Shown here piece by piece: positions 47,860-56,093 of a stretch of DNA of 64,000 bases. Both the position numbers and the translations under genes were made by a program. The notes under the pieces are model-generated. The model was not told the origin of the DNA. It worked only from the letters and a program-made list of their open reading frames with translations, and searched no databases. Every line of letters begins with the position of its first letter. The stretch's first letter is position 1. The stretch comes from Tessaracoccus aquimaris (GTDB lineage Bacteria > Actinomycetota > Actinomycetes > Propionibacteriales > Propionibacteriaceae). The stretch lies in assembly GCF_001997345.1 (NCBI RefSeq), contig NZ_CP019606.1:3348001-3412000 (forward strand). The letters are read 5' to 3'.

Positions 47860-49143
47860 TCAACTCGTCGCCTCGACTTCGTTCTGGTGCGTCCACACCT
47901 TGATGCGCAGCGGGTGCCTGGCGATCCTGACCCGCAGGCCCTTGTGCAGCGCGAAGTAGGCGAAGATGCCGACGGCGCACAGCCCGGTGGTGATCGACGC
48001 CACAGCGACCGAGGCGCGGGGCCCGAGGGTCTGCCCGATCCAGCCGATCAACGGCGAGCCGAGCGGGGTGCCTCCCATGAAGATCGCCATGTAGACGGCC
48101 ATCACCCTGCCCCGGAACTCGGGCGCGGTGCCGAGCTGGACAGACGCGTTCGCCGTGGTCAACGCCGTCAGGGAGAAGAAGCCAGCGGGGATCAGCAGCA
48201 ACGCGTAGGTCACGTAGTTCGGCGAGAGCGTCAGCAGCAGGGTGCTCACGGAGAAGCCGATCATCGACAGCACCAGCACCCGAAGCGTCGGCCGCGTTCG
48301 GCGGGCCGCCATGAGCGCCCCGGCGAGAGTGCCGACGGCCATGACGGTTCCGAGCAGTCCGAACTCGGCCGATCCGACCCCGAACTCGGTCGTAGCCATG
48401 GTCGCGTTGAAGATCTGGAAGTTCATCCCGAAGGTGCCAAGCACGAAGACCATCACGAGCACGACGATGAGGTCGGGCCTGCTGCGGAGGTAGCGCAGAC
48501 CGTCGAGCGCCCCGCCGCGCGTCTTGGCGATGGGCGCGGGATGCAGTTCGTCGGCGTGCATCAGGAGGATCGCGCCGATCATGGCGATGAAGCTCAACGC
48601 GTTGATGAGGAGCGTCGGCCCGACGCCGACGGCCGCGACCAGCAACCCCGCGAGGCCGGGGCCCGCGAGGCGGGCACCGTTGAACGACGTGGAGTTCAGC
48701 CCGACGGCGTTGGGGATGTACTCGCGCGGAACGATCTCGGAGACGAACGCCTGGCGTGCCGGGTTGTCGAACGCCGTGATCGCGCCCATCAGCAGCGCGA
48801 ACACGTAGACATGCCACAACTGGACCTGGTGGCTCGCCACCAGCGCCCACAGCCCGAGCGCCGTCAGCATCAGGCCGATCTGGGTGACGATCAGAACCTT
48901 CCGCTTGGGGTACCTGTCGATCACGGAACCCGCGTACGGGGCAAGCAGGGGGATCGCCAGGAACTGCAGCGCCGTCACGATGCCGAGCGCGGTGCTCGAG
49001 TTGTCGGTGAGTTCGGTCAGGACGAGCCAGTCCTGGCCGATGCGCTGGATCCAGGTGCCGAGGTTGCTGACCAGCGCGCCCAGGAAGTAGTAGCGGTAGT
49101 TGCGGATCGCCATCGAGGCGAAGGTCTTCATGCGTTCAGGCAT
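47860..49143 (-). CDS. MFS transporter, EntS/MFS_3 type
   Basis: 427 residues with about twelve helices. The opening FASMAIRNYRYYFLGALVSNLGTWIQRIGQDWLVLTEL and SVIDRYPKRKVLIVTQ loop are typical of the enterobactin-exporter-like MFS_3 group; DNPARQAFVSEIVPREYIPNAVGLNS is the conserved mid-loop. I place the start at ATG 49143 because GGAGGT sits 5 nt upstream; the ATG at 49131 is an alternative. The start lies within the MarR gene end (8-bp overlap), so the two form an operon and MarR probably controls this exporter. Confidence 0.87.
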   Translation of the reverse strand: MPERMKTFASMAIRNYRYYFLGALVSNLGTWIQRIGQDWLVLTELTDNSSTALGIVTALQFLAIPLLAPYAGSVIDRYPKRKVLIVTQIGLMLTALGLWALVASHQVQLWHVYVFALLMGAITAFDNPARQAFVSEIVPREYIPNAVGLNSTSFNGARLAGPGLAGLLVAAVGVGPTLLINALSFIAMIGAILLMHADELHPAPIAKTRGGALDGLRYLRSRPDLIVVLVMVFVLGTFGMNFQIFNATMATTEFGVGSAEFGLLGTVMAVGTLAGALMAARRTRPTLRVLVLSMIGFSVSTLLLTLSPNYVTYALLLIPAGFFSLTALTTANASVQLGTAPEFRGRVMAVYMAIFMGGTPLGSPLIGWIGQTLGPRASVAVASITTGLCAVGIFAYFALHKGLRVRIARHPLRIKVWTHQNEVEATS

Positions 49144-49577
49144 CCGAGACCTCCAGCAGCAGGTCGGCGGCTTGCCGTAGCAGGGCCAACTGCTCGGGGT
49201 CTTGTCTTCCAGGTGCTTGAGCATCCAGGTGTCTCGCTCGGCGATGGTCTCGCGCACCACGCTCTCGCCGGCCTCGGTCGCCCGGACGAGGACCTGCCTG
49301 CGGTCGTCCGGGTGCGGGAACCGCTCGACCAGGCCGTCGTCGACGAGGCAGTTGATGGTGCGCGTCATCGACGGCGCGCTCACCCGGTCGTGCGCGGCGA
49401 GTTGGGTCGGTGTCTGAGCCCCGACGCGGTGGAGGTAGACCAGCACCGAGAACTGGTGGGGGCGACGGCGCTCGTGGACTCGAAGCGGACCCGCCGGGCG
49501 ATGCGCTGGCAGGCCAGTCGGAGGTCGTTGGCAAGCGAGAACATCTCCGATTCGCCGGTGTTGTGCTGCTGAGTCAT
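49136..49577 (-). pseudogene. MarR-family regulator with two apparent frameshifts
   Basis: Three frames join into one winged-helix regulator: FSLANDLRLACQRIARRVRFES, then HQFSVLVYLHRVGAQTPTQLAAHDRVSAPSMTRTINCLVDDGLVERFPHPDDRR (the wing), then EQLALLRQAADLLLEVSDA. The breaks fall in G5 at 49458-49462 and G4 at 49196-49199; each is one base short. The corrected length is 444 nt, 147 residues, normal for MarR. Read through the second frame alone it would appear fused to the MFS gene; this is an artefact of the missing bases. It probably represses the exporter. Confidence 0.85.
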
Positions 49578-49615
49578 GTCTGTTCCCCTCGTCGTCCAAC
49601 TCGTTACCCTAGCTC

Positions 49616-49630
49616 ATTAGCTCAGCTAAT
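49616..49630. promoter_or_regulatory. Probable MarR operator
   Basis: ATTAGCT-C-AGCTAAT is a perfect 15-bp inverted repeat 39 bp upstream of the MarR start codon. Imperfect half-sites continue next to it (CCCTAGCTC). This is the usual place and size for an autoregulatory MarR site. Confidence 0.65.
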
Positions 49631-49858
49631 CAAAGTCTCAACGGTCTTCGCGGAGGGTGGTGGACGGCGAGGAGGTAGGTGGGCGCGGGTATGGTTGAGC
49701 CTTGAGCAGGATCCGTTCCTCGTGTGACGGGTGCCGGACGTGAACGGGCACATCGTCAACGAGCCACGGATGCTGCTCAAGACCTGGTCAGGGGGCGGTG
49801 GTCCCGTTCGCGAGGTCGCCCTGTCGTCCGCGCGCCGTGGGGTCGGTGACGTCGGTCG

Positions 49859-50347
49859 TCAGGAGGCGAGCAGGCCGTCGATCTGGCCCATCGCGGAGGT
49901 CGCGCCCTCGATGACGCCCATGTTCAGCACCTGCTGCAGCGCCTCGGCGCTCGGGTAGGTGGTGACCGCCGTCATCCGCGTGTGGTCACCGTCGGGCTCG
50001 AAGGTGAAGGTGTTGGAGCCGACCGGAAGGTCAGGGTTCTCCGCGAAGGAGTCGTCCACGGCGAAGCCGTCCTCGAAGGTGAAACTGGTGGGCTCGTCGA
50101 CCTGCGTGATCCTCCAGAAGCCGTAGTACCTCTCGCCGTCGGGGCCGGTCATGTAGTAGTTCATCCGACCTCCGGGGGTGAGGTCGTGATCGACGAAGGT
50201 CGCCGGATGGGTCGGCGGGCCCCAGATGCGCTCGAGTTGGCGCGGGTCGGCATAGACCTGCCACAGGCGCTCGACGGGGGCGGCGAAGTCGGCGGTGATG
50301 GTGATGGTGCGGGACTCGAGGTCGTGGGTTGCATCGGTGAGGGGCAT
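49859..50347 (-). CDS. SRPBCC/AHSA1-domain protein
   Basis: 162 residues. ITITADFAAPVERLWQVYADPRQLERIWGPPTHPATF is the AHSA1 opening (START-like hydrophobic pocket), followed by GGRMNYYMTGPDGERYYGFWRI. The rest completes the helix-grip fold. These proteins bind small hydrophobic ligands; the role is unknown. It follows the ArsR gene by 5 bp in the same direction; ArsR-AHSA1 pairs are frequent in actinobacteria. Confidence 0.88.
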   Translation of the reverse strand: MPLTDATHDLESRTITITADFAAPVERLWQVYADPRQLERIWGPPTHPATFVDHDLTPGGRMNYYMTGPDGERYYGFWRITQVDEPTSFTFEDGFAVDDSFAENPDLPVGSNTFTFEPDGDHTRMTAVTTYPSAEALQQVLNMGVIEGATSAMGQIDGLLAS

Positions 50348-50352
50348 GATGG

Positions 50353-50703
50353 TCAGCCTTTCGGTGTGGTGTGCGGGTCGGTCCCGCCTAAGAGGTCGTC
50401 GATCCGTGCGATCCGACCGCGCCAGATGCCCTCGAGTTCCTCGAGCATCCCGCCGACCGATCGCACGGCCTCGATGTCACCGCTTGTCAACGCCTCGCGG
50501 CCTTGCCGCCGCTTGGTGATGAGCCCGGCTCGTTCGAGGACCGCGATGTGCTTCTGGACGGCGGCGAAACTCATGTTGTACTTCGCCGCCAGGGCCGAGA
50601 CGGAGTGCTCGCCAGCCAGGACGCGGCGCACGATGTCGCGCCTCGTCCGGTCGGCGAGCGCGTGGAACAACGCGTCTGCGCGATCCTCATCCTGCTCGGT
50701 CAT
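50353..50703 (-). CDS. ArsR-family winged-helix regulator
   Basis: 116 residues. ADALFHALADRTRRDIVRRVLAGEHSVSALAAKYNMSFAAVQKHIAVLERAGLITKRRQGRE is the ArsR helix-turn-helix and wing; no metal-binding Cys-x-Cys in helix 3, so it is a non-metal sensor. The start is ATG 50703, with the -10 box 6 nt upstream. An operator between -35 and -10 suggests it represses its own operon with the AHSA1 gene. Confidence 0.9.
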   Translation of the reverse strand: MTEQDEDRADALFHALADRTRRDIVRRVLAGEHSVSALAAKYNMSFAAVQKHIAVLERAGLITKRRQGREALTSGDIEAVRSVGGMLEELEGIWRGRIARIDDLLGGTDPHTTPKG

Positions 50704-50709
50704 GAGACA

Positions 50710-50737
50710 AACATACAACCAAACGGTTGTGAGTCAA
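50710..50737 (-). promoter_or_regulatory. ArsR-AHSA1 promoter with internal operator
   Basis: Minus strand: TTGACT (-35, 50737-50732), 16-nt spacer, TATGTT (-10, 50715-50710), then ATG after 6 nt. The palindrome ACAACC-N4-GGTTGT (50715-50730) lies across the spacer, where a bound regulator would block RNA polymerase. Confidence 0.7.
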
Positions 50738-50859
50738 GAGTTGTGGACGGTTTCTTGGTCGACGGTGTCCGACTCGCGCGTGTTCGCGTCGGGATGAATC
50801 GCGTTGACAAGGGACATCGTGCGAACTGGCTTGTCGGCGACGGCGAATGTACAAGAATC

Positions 50860-52041
50860 ATGGACATGGCTACCGTCGCGCAGAATCTGATTTCATCGCT
50901 CGAAGCCCAAGGAGTGGAACGCATCTACGGCCTCTCCGGTGACTCGCTCAACGGTCTCACCGACGCCGTGCGTAACTCGAAGAAGCTCGCCTGGGTTCAC
51001 GTCCGCCACGAGGAGTCCGCCGCCTTCGCGGCAGGCGCCGAGGCTGAACTGACGGGCAGGCTCGCGGTCTGCGCCGGCTCGTGCGGGCCGGGCAACCTGC
51101 ACCTCATCAACGGCCTCTTCGACGCCCAACGCAGCCGCGTTCCCGTCCTGGCGATCGCTGCGCACATCCCCTCGCAGGAGATCGGCTCGAACTACTTCCA
51201 GGAGACCCACCCGCAGGAACTGTTCCGCGAGTGCTCCGTCTACGCCGAGCTCGTCAGCAGCCCGGAGCAGATGCCTCGGCTGCTCCGGATCGCCATGCAG
51301 GAGGCCATATCCAAGCGCGGGGTCGCCGTCCTTGTGATCTCGGGGGACGTGGCGCTGTCGCAGGCCGTCAGCGACGAACTCGCGCTCGCCTCCGACGCGC
51401 TGCCCCGCGTGATCCCCGCCGACAGCGACCTCCGTCGCGCCGCGGAACTGCTCGACGCGGGGCGCAGGATCACCATCCTCGCCGGCGCCGGAGCCGCGGG
51501 AGCCCACGACGAACTGGTGGCCCTGGCCGACACGCTCGGCGCCCCGATCGTGCACGCGATGCGCGGCAAGGAGTTCATCGAGTACGACAACCCGTACGAC
51601 GTCGGCATGACGGGGCTGCTCGGGTTTGCGAGCGGCTACCGGGCGATGGCGACCGCCGACACCCTCCTGATGCTCGGCACCGACTTCCCCTACCAGCAGT
51701 TCTATCCCGACGACGCCACCATCATCCAAGTCGACGTGCGGGGAGAGCAGCTCGGGCGCCGCGTCCAGCTCGACCTCGGCCTGATCGGCACCGTCAAGGA
51801 CACGGCCGCGGCGCTGACGGGCCTTGTCACCCGCAAGAAGAACCGGTCGCACCTCGAGGACGCTCAGAAGCACTACCGCAAGACGCGGGAGAAGCTCGAC
51901 GAGCTGGCCACCCCGTCACCGAAGGGCAAGCCGCTCCACCCGCAGTACCTGTCCCGACGGGTGCTGGGCGGACCACGAGCAGACACGCTTCGTCGGATAT
52001 GTGGGGGCTGCATACGTGGGTTCGCTAGGAGTCCGGTATGA
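50860..52041 (+). pseudogene. poxB: Pyruvate oxidase/dehydrogenase-type TPP enzyme, truncated
   Basis: The N-terminal Pyr domain (QGVERIYGLSGDSLNGLTDAVR, WVHVRHEESAAFAAGAEAELTGRLAVCAGSCGPGN) and the central nucleotide-binding domain (RRITILAGAGAAGAHDELVALADTLGAPIVHAMRGKE) are intact and like PoxB. Then, around residue 365, after KPLHPQYLS, the sequence stops matching and the C-terminal TPP-binding domain (about 200 residues with the GDG-NN motif) is missing. The frame runs on by chance to a stop at 52041. No single frameshift restores it. The cut at about 51.96 kb is the left edge of the island. The truncated protein cannot bind TPP and should be inactive. Confidence 0.85.
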
Positions 52042-52204
52042 GTGGCGCGAGGGAGGGTTCCCGGATGCTCTGCGTTCCCAGTTCTTCCACTTCACTCACC
52101 CGGTCATCAACTGCTACACCGACGAATACTCCGTTGCCTTCGGCGGGCCTCGACAGCCGGGCTGGTTTGCACGCCTAAGTCAGTGGGTCAATAAGCCCAG
52201 GTGA
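51965..52204 (+). pseudogene. C-terminal fragment of an unknown protein
   Basis: Reading in another frame than poxB: ADHEQTRFVGYVGAAYVGSL, then VRYEWREGGFPDALRSQFFH and a CYTDEYSVAFGGPRQPGWF segment to a stop at 52204. The composition looks protein-like and has no start codon of its own. It is probably the tail of an island gene whose front was lost at the junction. Family not recognised. The 52205-52288 gap holds nothing. Confidence 0.4.
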
Positions 52205-52288
52205 ACGGCGCCGACACGACACCAGGTCATAGCCTGCGCTCCGCGGCTCGCGACAAATGATCGCGTGGTGGTCCTGCTGATCGATCGA

Positions 52289-53029
52289 CTACTGCAGCTT
52301 GCGGGAGGCGAGCCAGTCACTCAGGACGGGGCCCACGATGGGGGTGGTGGGTGGGGGTAGGAGAGCCCCGTTGGTGAAGGCCTTGCCATATGTGGTGGGG
52401 ATGGTGACCTCCACTGGACGGGGTGACGGTGGGCATGTGGCGCGGGTGAGTTCCTGGAGGGTCATGGTCTCCGGGCCAGCCACCTCGACCAGATCGTGGG
52501 GCCGGTCCGAGAGGGCTTCCTCGGCGATCGTCTCTGCGACCGCGTCGAGTGCGACGGGCTGGATCTGCATCGCCGGAACGATGGAGACGGGACCGACCTT
52601 CATGCGTTGCTGGTTCTGGCCAGCGAACTCGAACCACTGGGTGGATCGCACGATCGACAACCGTGGACTCACCTGGCGGGCCACGCGCTCTTGCTCGGCC
52701 TTCGCGGCGAAGTAGCCGTAGCCCCGTACCTCGGGAAGGTCGCAGTTCACGATCGACAGCAGCACATGCCGGGTCCCACTGCTTTCGGTTGCGCGGGCGA
52801 TGGTGCGGGTCGAGGTGGTGAAGAACTCCTCCGCGGGTCGCCGCCGCAGGAACGTCCCACCGACGGCCTCGATGACCACGTCGAACTCCGTGAGCCGGTC
52901 GCTGGCTTGGGCGTCGCGGACGTCGAATCCGGTCGACCTCGACATCACCACGCACTCGGCTCCCCGTTGCTCGACGGCGTGCTGGATCGCCAAACCTGAC
53001 GTTCCACCGCCCACCACTGCCACTCGCAT
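52289..53029 (-). CDS. NAD(P)-binding NmrA/atypical-SDR-like protein
   Basis: 246 residues with a Rossmann start MRVAVVGGGTSGLAIQHAVEQRGAECVVMSRS. VVIEAVGGTFLRR, HVLLSIVNCDLPEVRGYGYFAAKAEQE and LSIVRSTQWFEF match the NAD(P)H-binding/NmrA-like group, in which a Tyr-x-x-x-Lys appears (YFAAKAEQE). Such proteins are sugar-epimerase-like or redox sensors. It is divergent from the TetR gene with two operator palindromes between, so it is probably under that regulator. Confidence 0.78.
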   Translation of the reverse strand: MRVAVVGGGTSGLAIQHAVEQRGAECVVMSRSTGFDVRDAQASDRLTEFDVVIEAVGGTFLRRRPAEEFFTTSTRTIARATESSGTRHVLLSIVNCDLPEVRGYGYFAAKAEQERVARQVSPRLSIVRSTQWFEFAGQNQQRMKVGPVSIVPAMQIQPVALDAVAETIAEEALSDRPHDLVEVAGPETMTLQELTRATCPPSPRPVEVTIPTTYGKAFTNGALLPPPTTPIVGPVLSDWLASRKLQ

Positions 53030-53045
53030 GTCGCCTCCCTCGGGT

Positions 53046-53078
53046 CTCTACGCTCGTAGAGTCTCTATGATCGTAGAG
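53046..53078. promoter_or_regulatory. Two tandem TetR-type operators
   Basis: CTCTACG-CT-CGTAGAG (53046-53061) is a perfect inverted repeat. It is followed 17 bp on by CTCTATG-AT-CGTAGAG (53063-53078), with one mismatch. Both lie in the 67-bp gap between the divergent NmrA-like and TetR genes, so one regulator could control both directions. Confidence 0.75.
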
Positions 53079-53096
53079 CACGAGCGAGGGGGAGGC

Positions 53097-53654
53097 ATGG
53101 AGCGCAAGGATGTGATCGCGGATGCGGGGATCCGGCTGGTGGCCCGCGAGGGTGTCCATGCCCTGACCCACCGTCGGGTCGATGTCGAAGCGGGACTGCC
53201 CGCTGGGTCGACGTCGTACTATGCCCGCACACGACGAGAGCTGGTCGCGCTGGTCGCAGCACGCCTGTCCGACGGGTCCGCAGGAGACCTCGACCACCTC
53301 GTCATCCCGGACGTCCTCACCCCTGCGGAGGCTGGCTGCATCCTGGCAGGGGTGGCCCGTGGCATGGCTGGGCGCGGTGATGCGCAAGCGGCTCGATTCC
53401 TGCTGATGCTGGAGGTCCGCGACGACCTGGAGCTGCGGGACCTGCTCACCCCCGCCGCCGCGGTCCGCAGTCAGGTCACCGACCTCGCGGCGCGGCTTCT
53501 CGCCGCTCTAGGAGTCCCCGAGGGAGTCCGTGACGTTCCGGCATCCCAGTTGGTGGTGCTGGTGGATGCGCTGTTGATGTACGACACGAGTCACGCCGAA
53601 CCTGTCGACCTCGAGACCACACTGACGGCCTACTTACGCGGGATCATCGGATGA
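53097..53654 (+). CDS. TetR-family transcriptional regulator
   Basis: 185 residues. The N-terminal helix-turn-helix is RKDVIADAGIRLVAREGVHALTHRRVDVEAGLPAGSTSYYARTRRELV. The rest is the ligand-binding helical domain. The start has GGGGGAGG 4 nt before the ATG. It overlaps the following membrane-protein gene by 4 bp (ATGA) and is divergent from the NmrA-like gene. Ligand unknown. Confidence 0.88.
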   Translation: MERKDVIADAGIRLVAREGVHALTHRRVDVEAGLPAGSTSYYARTRRELVALVAARLSDGSAGDLDHLVIPDVLTPAEAGCILAGVARGMAGRGDAQAARFLLMLEVRDDLELRDLLTPAAAVRSQVTDLAARLLAALGVPEGVRDVPASQLVVLVDALLMYDTSHAEPVDLETTLTAYLRGIIG

Positions 53655-54295
53655 GCACGAGCCATCCGACGCAGACGCGGCCCGAGCCAGGATGGCCCGA
53701 CCACTGCCTGTTGGGTGGGAGCCTCAGCTGGATGCTCGCCGAGTCCCTGAGGGCTCTTGCCGGCCGCATGCCTGACACCAGCGGCCTCGAGGTCTGGGTG
53801 GCCGCCCACTTGGCGGCGTTGCGGGGAGCCAACGAGCTGACGATGCTGACGCTCGTGCTGGTCCTGACAGGGCTCATCGGAAGGGTCGAGCCACTTCGCC
53901 GGCCGGCCGGTCTGGCCTGGGCACTCGGGATCGCGGGCGCGCTCATTGGGTCGGCGTCGCTCCTGCTGTTGGTCGCGGTGGAGGGGCGTCTCGTCTACCC
54001 CATCCCCGGACTGCCGCTCGACGTCACGACCCTGCCGCTGGTCGCAAGCCTCGTCCTGGGCGCACGCCACCTGGTCGCACTCGGCGGGGCACTGTCAACG
54101 GGAGCATTCACGATCCATGTGCTCCAGGGCAGCATGAAGCCATCGCCCCTGCTTGCAACCGTGGGCGGCTTGGGCGTCGCATCCCAGCTGGCGGCTTCTT
54201 TTCCCTGGCTCTGCCCACCCTGGGTGCCCATGGCAGCCAGCCTCCTGCTGGCCACCTGGACACTGTTGACCCTCAGGGAATGCAGCGGGTTGTGA
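53651..54295 (+). CDS. Membrane protein of unknown function
   Basis: 214 residues, five or so hydrophobic helices in the segments ELTMLTLVLVLTGLIGRVEP, AWALGIAGALIGSASLLLLV, LPLVASLVLGARHLVALGGA and WVPMAASLLLATWTLLTL. I do not recognise a family. It is coupled to the TetR gene by a 4-bp overlap, so it may be the effector regulated by it. Confidence 0.65.
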   Translation: MSTSHPTQTRPEPGWPDHCLLGGSLSWMLAESLRALAGRMPDTSGLEVWVAAHLAALRGANELTMLTLVLVLTGLIGRVEPLRRPAGLAWALGIAGALIGSASLLLLVAVEGRLVYPIPGLPLDVTTLPLVASLVLGARHLVALGGALSTGAFTIHVLQGSMKPSPLLATVGGLGVASQLAASFPWLCPPWVPMAASLLLATWTLLTLRECSGL

Positions 54296-54708
54296 CCCAA
54301 CCCTCTGCGGCAGATGAGTGCGTTCAGCGGGGAGGGCTTCGATGGGGATCCAGCGCCTCCGCAGAAGTCTCTCGACTGAGTACGCCAGCGTGCTCAACGG
54401 GCACGGGGATAGGCGCGTAGTTGGACAGGCGACTGGCCCAGGTGGCTCAGAACTGAATGAGCTTCCCGATCTGGCGGTCTGGAGCCAGTCATGGGCGACC
54501 GGCCCGAACAGCGGCGATGCGCGAAGCAGCTCGACCTGCTGGGGTTGGCGCTGACCGCGTGGCAGCGCCCATCTTGTGAGGACCTCGACTCACTGGAGTC
54601 GCAGTTCGCAGCGTCGGCAGGAACTTCGGTTATTGTCATGGGAGGACGACGATCGAATATCCGCTTCCAGTCCGTTCTGGGACCGGCCGACGGCGACAAG
54701 GGGCCACG
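54296..54708. other. Gap without a gene before the Shedu gene
   Basis: Short open frames are present but none is coding-like. The last 100 bp have a lower GC content than the surroundings, with CTTCGGTTATTGTC at about 54623 as a possible promoter of the downstream gene. Nothing else is seen. Confidence 0.4.
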
Positions 54709-56001
54709 GTGCAGATCAGCTTCGATGACTTCTTCAAGGAGCCGGATGATGTCACGTTCGCAACAAGGCGCCTGCCAAGCCGCATCTACATAAGTCGTAC
54801 GTTCAAGATGGCTCACGGCATCGACCAAGGCGAGCCCGCGCGGTATATTCGCAAGGTTTTCGACGAAGAGGTGACCCCTGATGAGGACGACTGGGACTGG
54901 ACAAGCCAGGTGGTCTATGTGACCCCGGGCGGTCGAAAGCAGCTCACGCTCAACGTTGCGCGGTCGGCAGGTGCAGTACGCAAGATCCGGATCCAGAAAG
55001 TGCCAACGAATCCCGATGCCGACAAGCTGGAGCCGGTCCTCGAGCTCGACCGGGAGCAAGCCATGCGCCTGATCGAGATGCTCAGGGCCATCGACTCGAT
55101 CCCGATCGAAGGCGACACCACGGTTAGGGTCGACGACCAGGTCCTGCGAGATCTGTTCTCCGATCCTGATGGCATCAACCGCGTCTACGCCAGTGATCCA
55201 GAGCGTTTTCGAGCCTTGATCGAGACGGACGCCGACGCACGCGACGTGGTGGCGCTGCAGCACCGTCGTGGCGTCGTGGAGACGATGCGTACATGGCTCG
55301 TTGACGATGCAGCCTTCGACGCAGCCAAGCAGGCCGAGGGTGGTCCTGAAGCCGCTTGGCAGCATCTGTTGGAGGAGAATCCATGGGTTCTCGGCGCGAG
55401 TCTTGGTGGCCAGTTATACACCTCGTGGAGTGAAGAAAAGCTCGAGCAGGTGGTTGCCGGTCGCCATATCGGCGGCGTGGGCAAGCGCACCGACGCACTG
55501 ATGCGTACAGCAGGTGTGGTCAGGTCTATGGTCTTCGCCGAGATCAAGCACCACCGCACCAACCTGCTGGCCAAGGAATACCGCCCCGGTTGCTGGCGTC
55601 CATCGGACGACCTCAGCGGTGCCGTCGTGCAGGTTCAGCAGACAGTCCACCTCGCCGTACACACCCTGAGCGACTATCTACCCGACCAAGATGACGATGG
55701 CGCGATCCTTCCGTCCGGAACATTCTTGCTGCACCCCAGAAGCTTCGTGATCATCGGCTCATTGACCGAGCTAACAGGTAAATCGGGCGGTCCGATTCCT
55801 GACAAGGTCCGCAGCTTCGAGCTGTTCCGACGTAGCCTGCAGGAGCCGGAAATCATCACGTTCGACGAACTCCTCGCCCGGGCCGAATGGCACGTGCAGA
55901 TGGCCGAGAAGCAGGCTGAGTCTGTCGATGACGACGACGACATCCTCGGCTTTGAAGTCGATGAGAACGGCGTCATTCTCGACGACGACTGGCCGATCTG
56001 A
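54709..56001 (+). CDS. sduA: Shedu-type anti-phage nuclease (SduA, DUF4263)
   Basis: 430 residues. The N-terminal about 200 residues are a variable, mixed region. The C-terminal part matches DUF4263: WQHLLEENPWVLGASLGGQLY, KRTDALMRT (Asp262), MVFAEIKHHRTNLLAKEYRP (Glu278, Lys280) and VVQVQQTVHLAVHTLSDYL (Gln308). This is the PD-(D/E)xK nuclease of the one-gene Shedu defence system. An acidic tail (ESVDDDDDILGFEVDENGV) ends the protein. The GTG start has AAGGGG close by. It is in the island with IS and resolvase genes, typical for defence genes. Confidence 0.8.
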   Translation: MQISFDDFFKEPDDVTFATRRLPSRIYISRTFKMAHGIDQGEPARYIRKVFDEEVTPDEDDWDWTSQVVYVTPGGRKQLTLNVARSAGAVRKIRIQKVPTNPDADKLEPVLELDREQAMRLIEMLRAIDSIPIEGDTTVRVDDQVLRDLFSDPDGINRVYASDPERFRALIETDADARDVVALQHRRGVVETMRTWLVDDAAFDAAKQAEGGPEAAWQHLLEENPWVLGASLGGQLYTSWSEEKLEQVVAGRHIGGVGKRTDALMRTAGVVRSMVFAEIKHHRTNLLAKEYRPGCWRPSDDLSGAVVQVQQTVHLAVHTLSDYLPDQDDDGAILPSGTFLLHPRSFVIIGSLTELTGKSGGPIPDKVRSFELFRRSLQEPEIITFDELLARAEWHVQMAEKQAESVDDDDDILGFEVDENGVILDDDWPI

Positions 56002-56093
56002 CTCTCACTCCGAAACTCCATCGTGGGCACCATCTGCGGATCAGGGAGGCGTTACATCGCAGACCTGAGGAAATCCCTGGACAATGTAGTCGC

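Noticed and set aside
47860..49599. A 579-residue MarR-MFS fusion protein
   Set aside because: The fusion appears only because single bases are missing in G runs at 49196 and 49458. After correction MarR is 147 residues and the MFS gene has its own start and ribosome-binding site.
51900..52100. tRNA or integrase-attachment site at the island edge
   Set aside because: I looked for a tRNA-like cloverleaf or a repeat at the junction and saw none; no integrase gene of the tyrosine type is present. The only recombinase is a resolvase at 59852.
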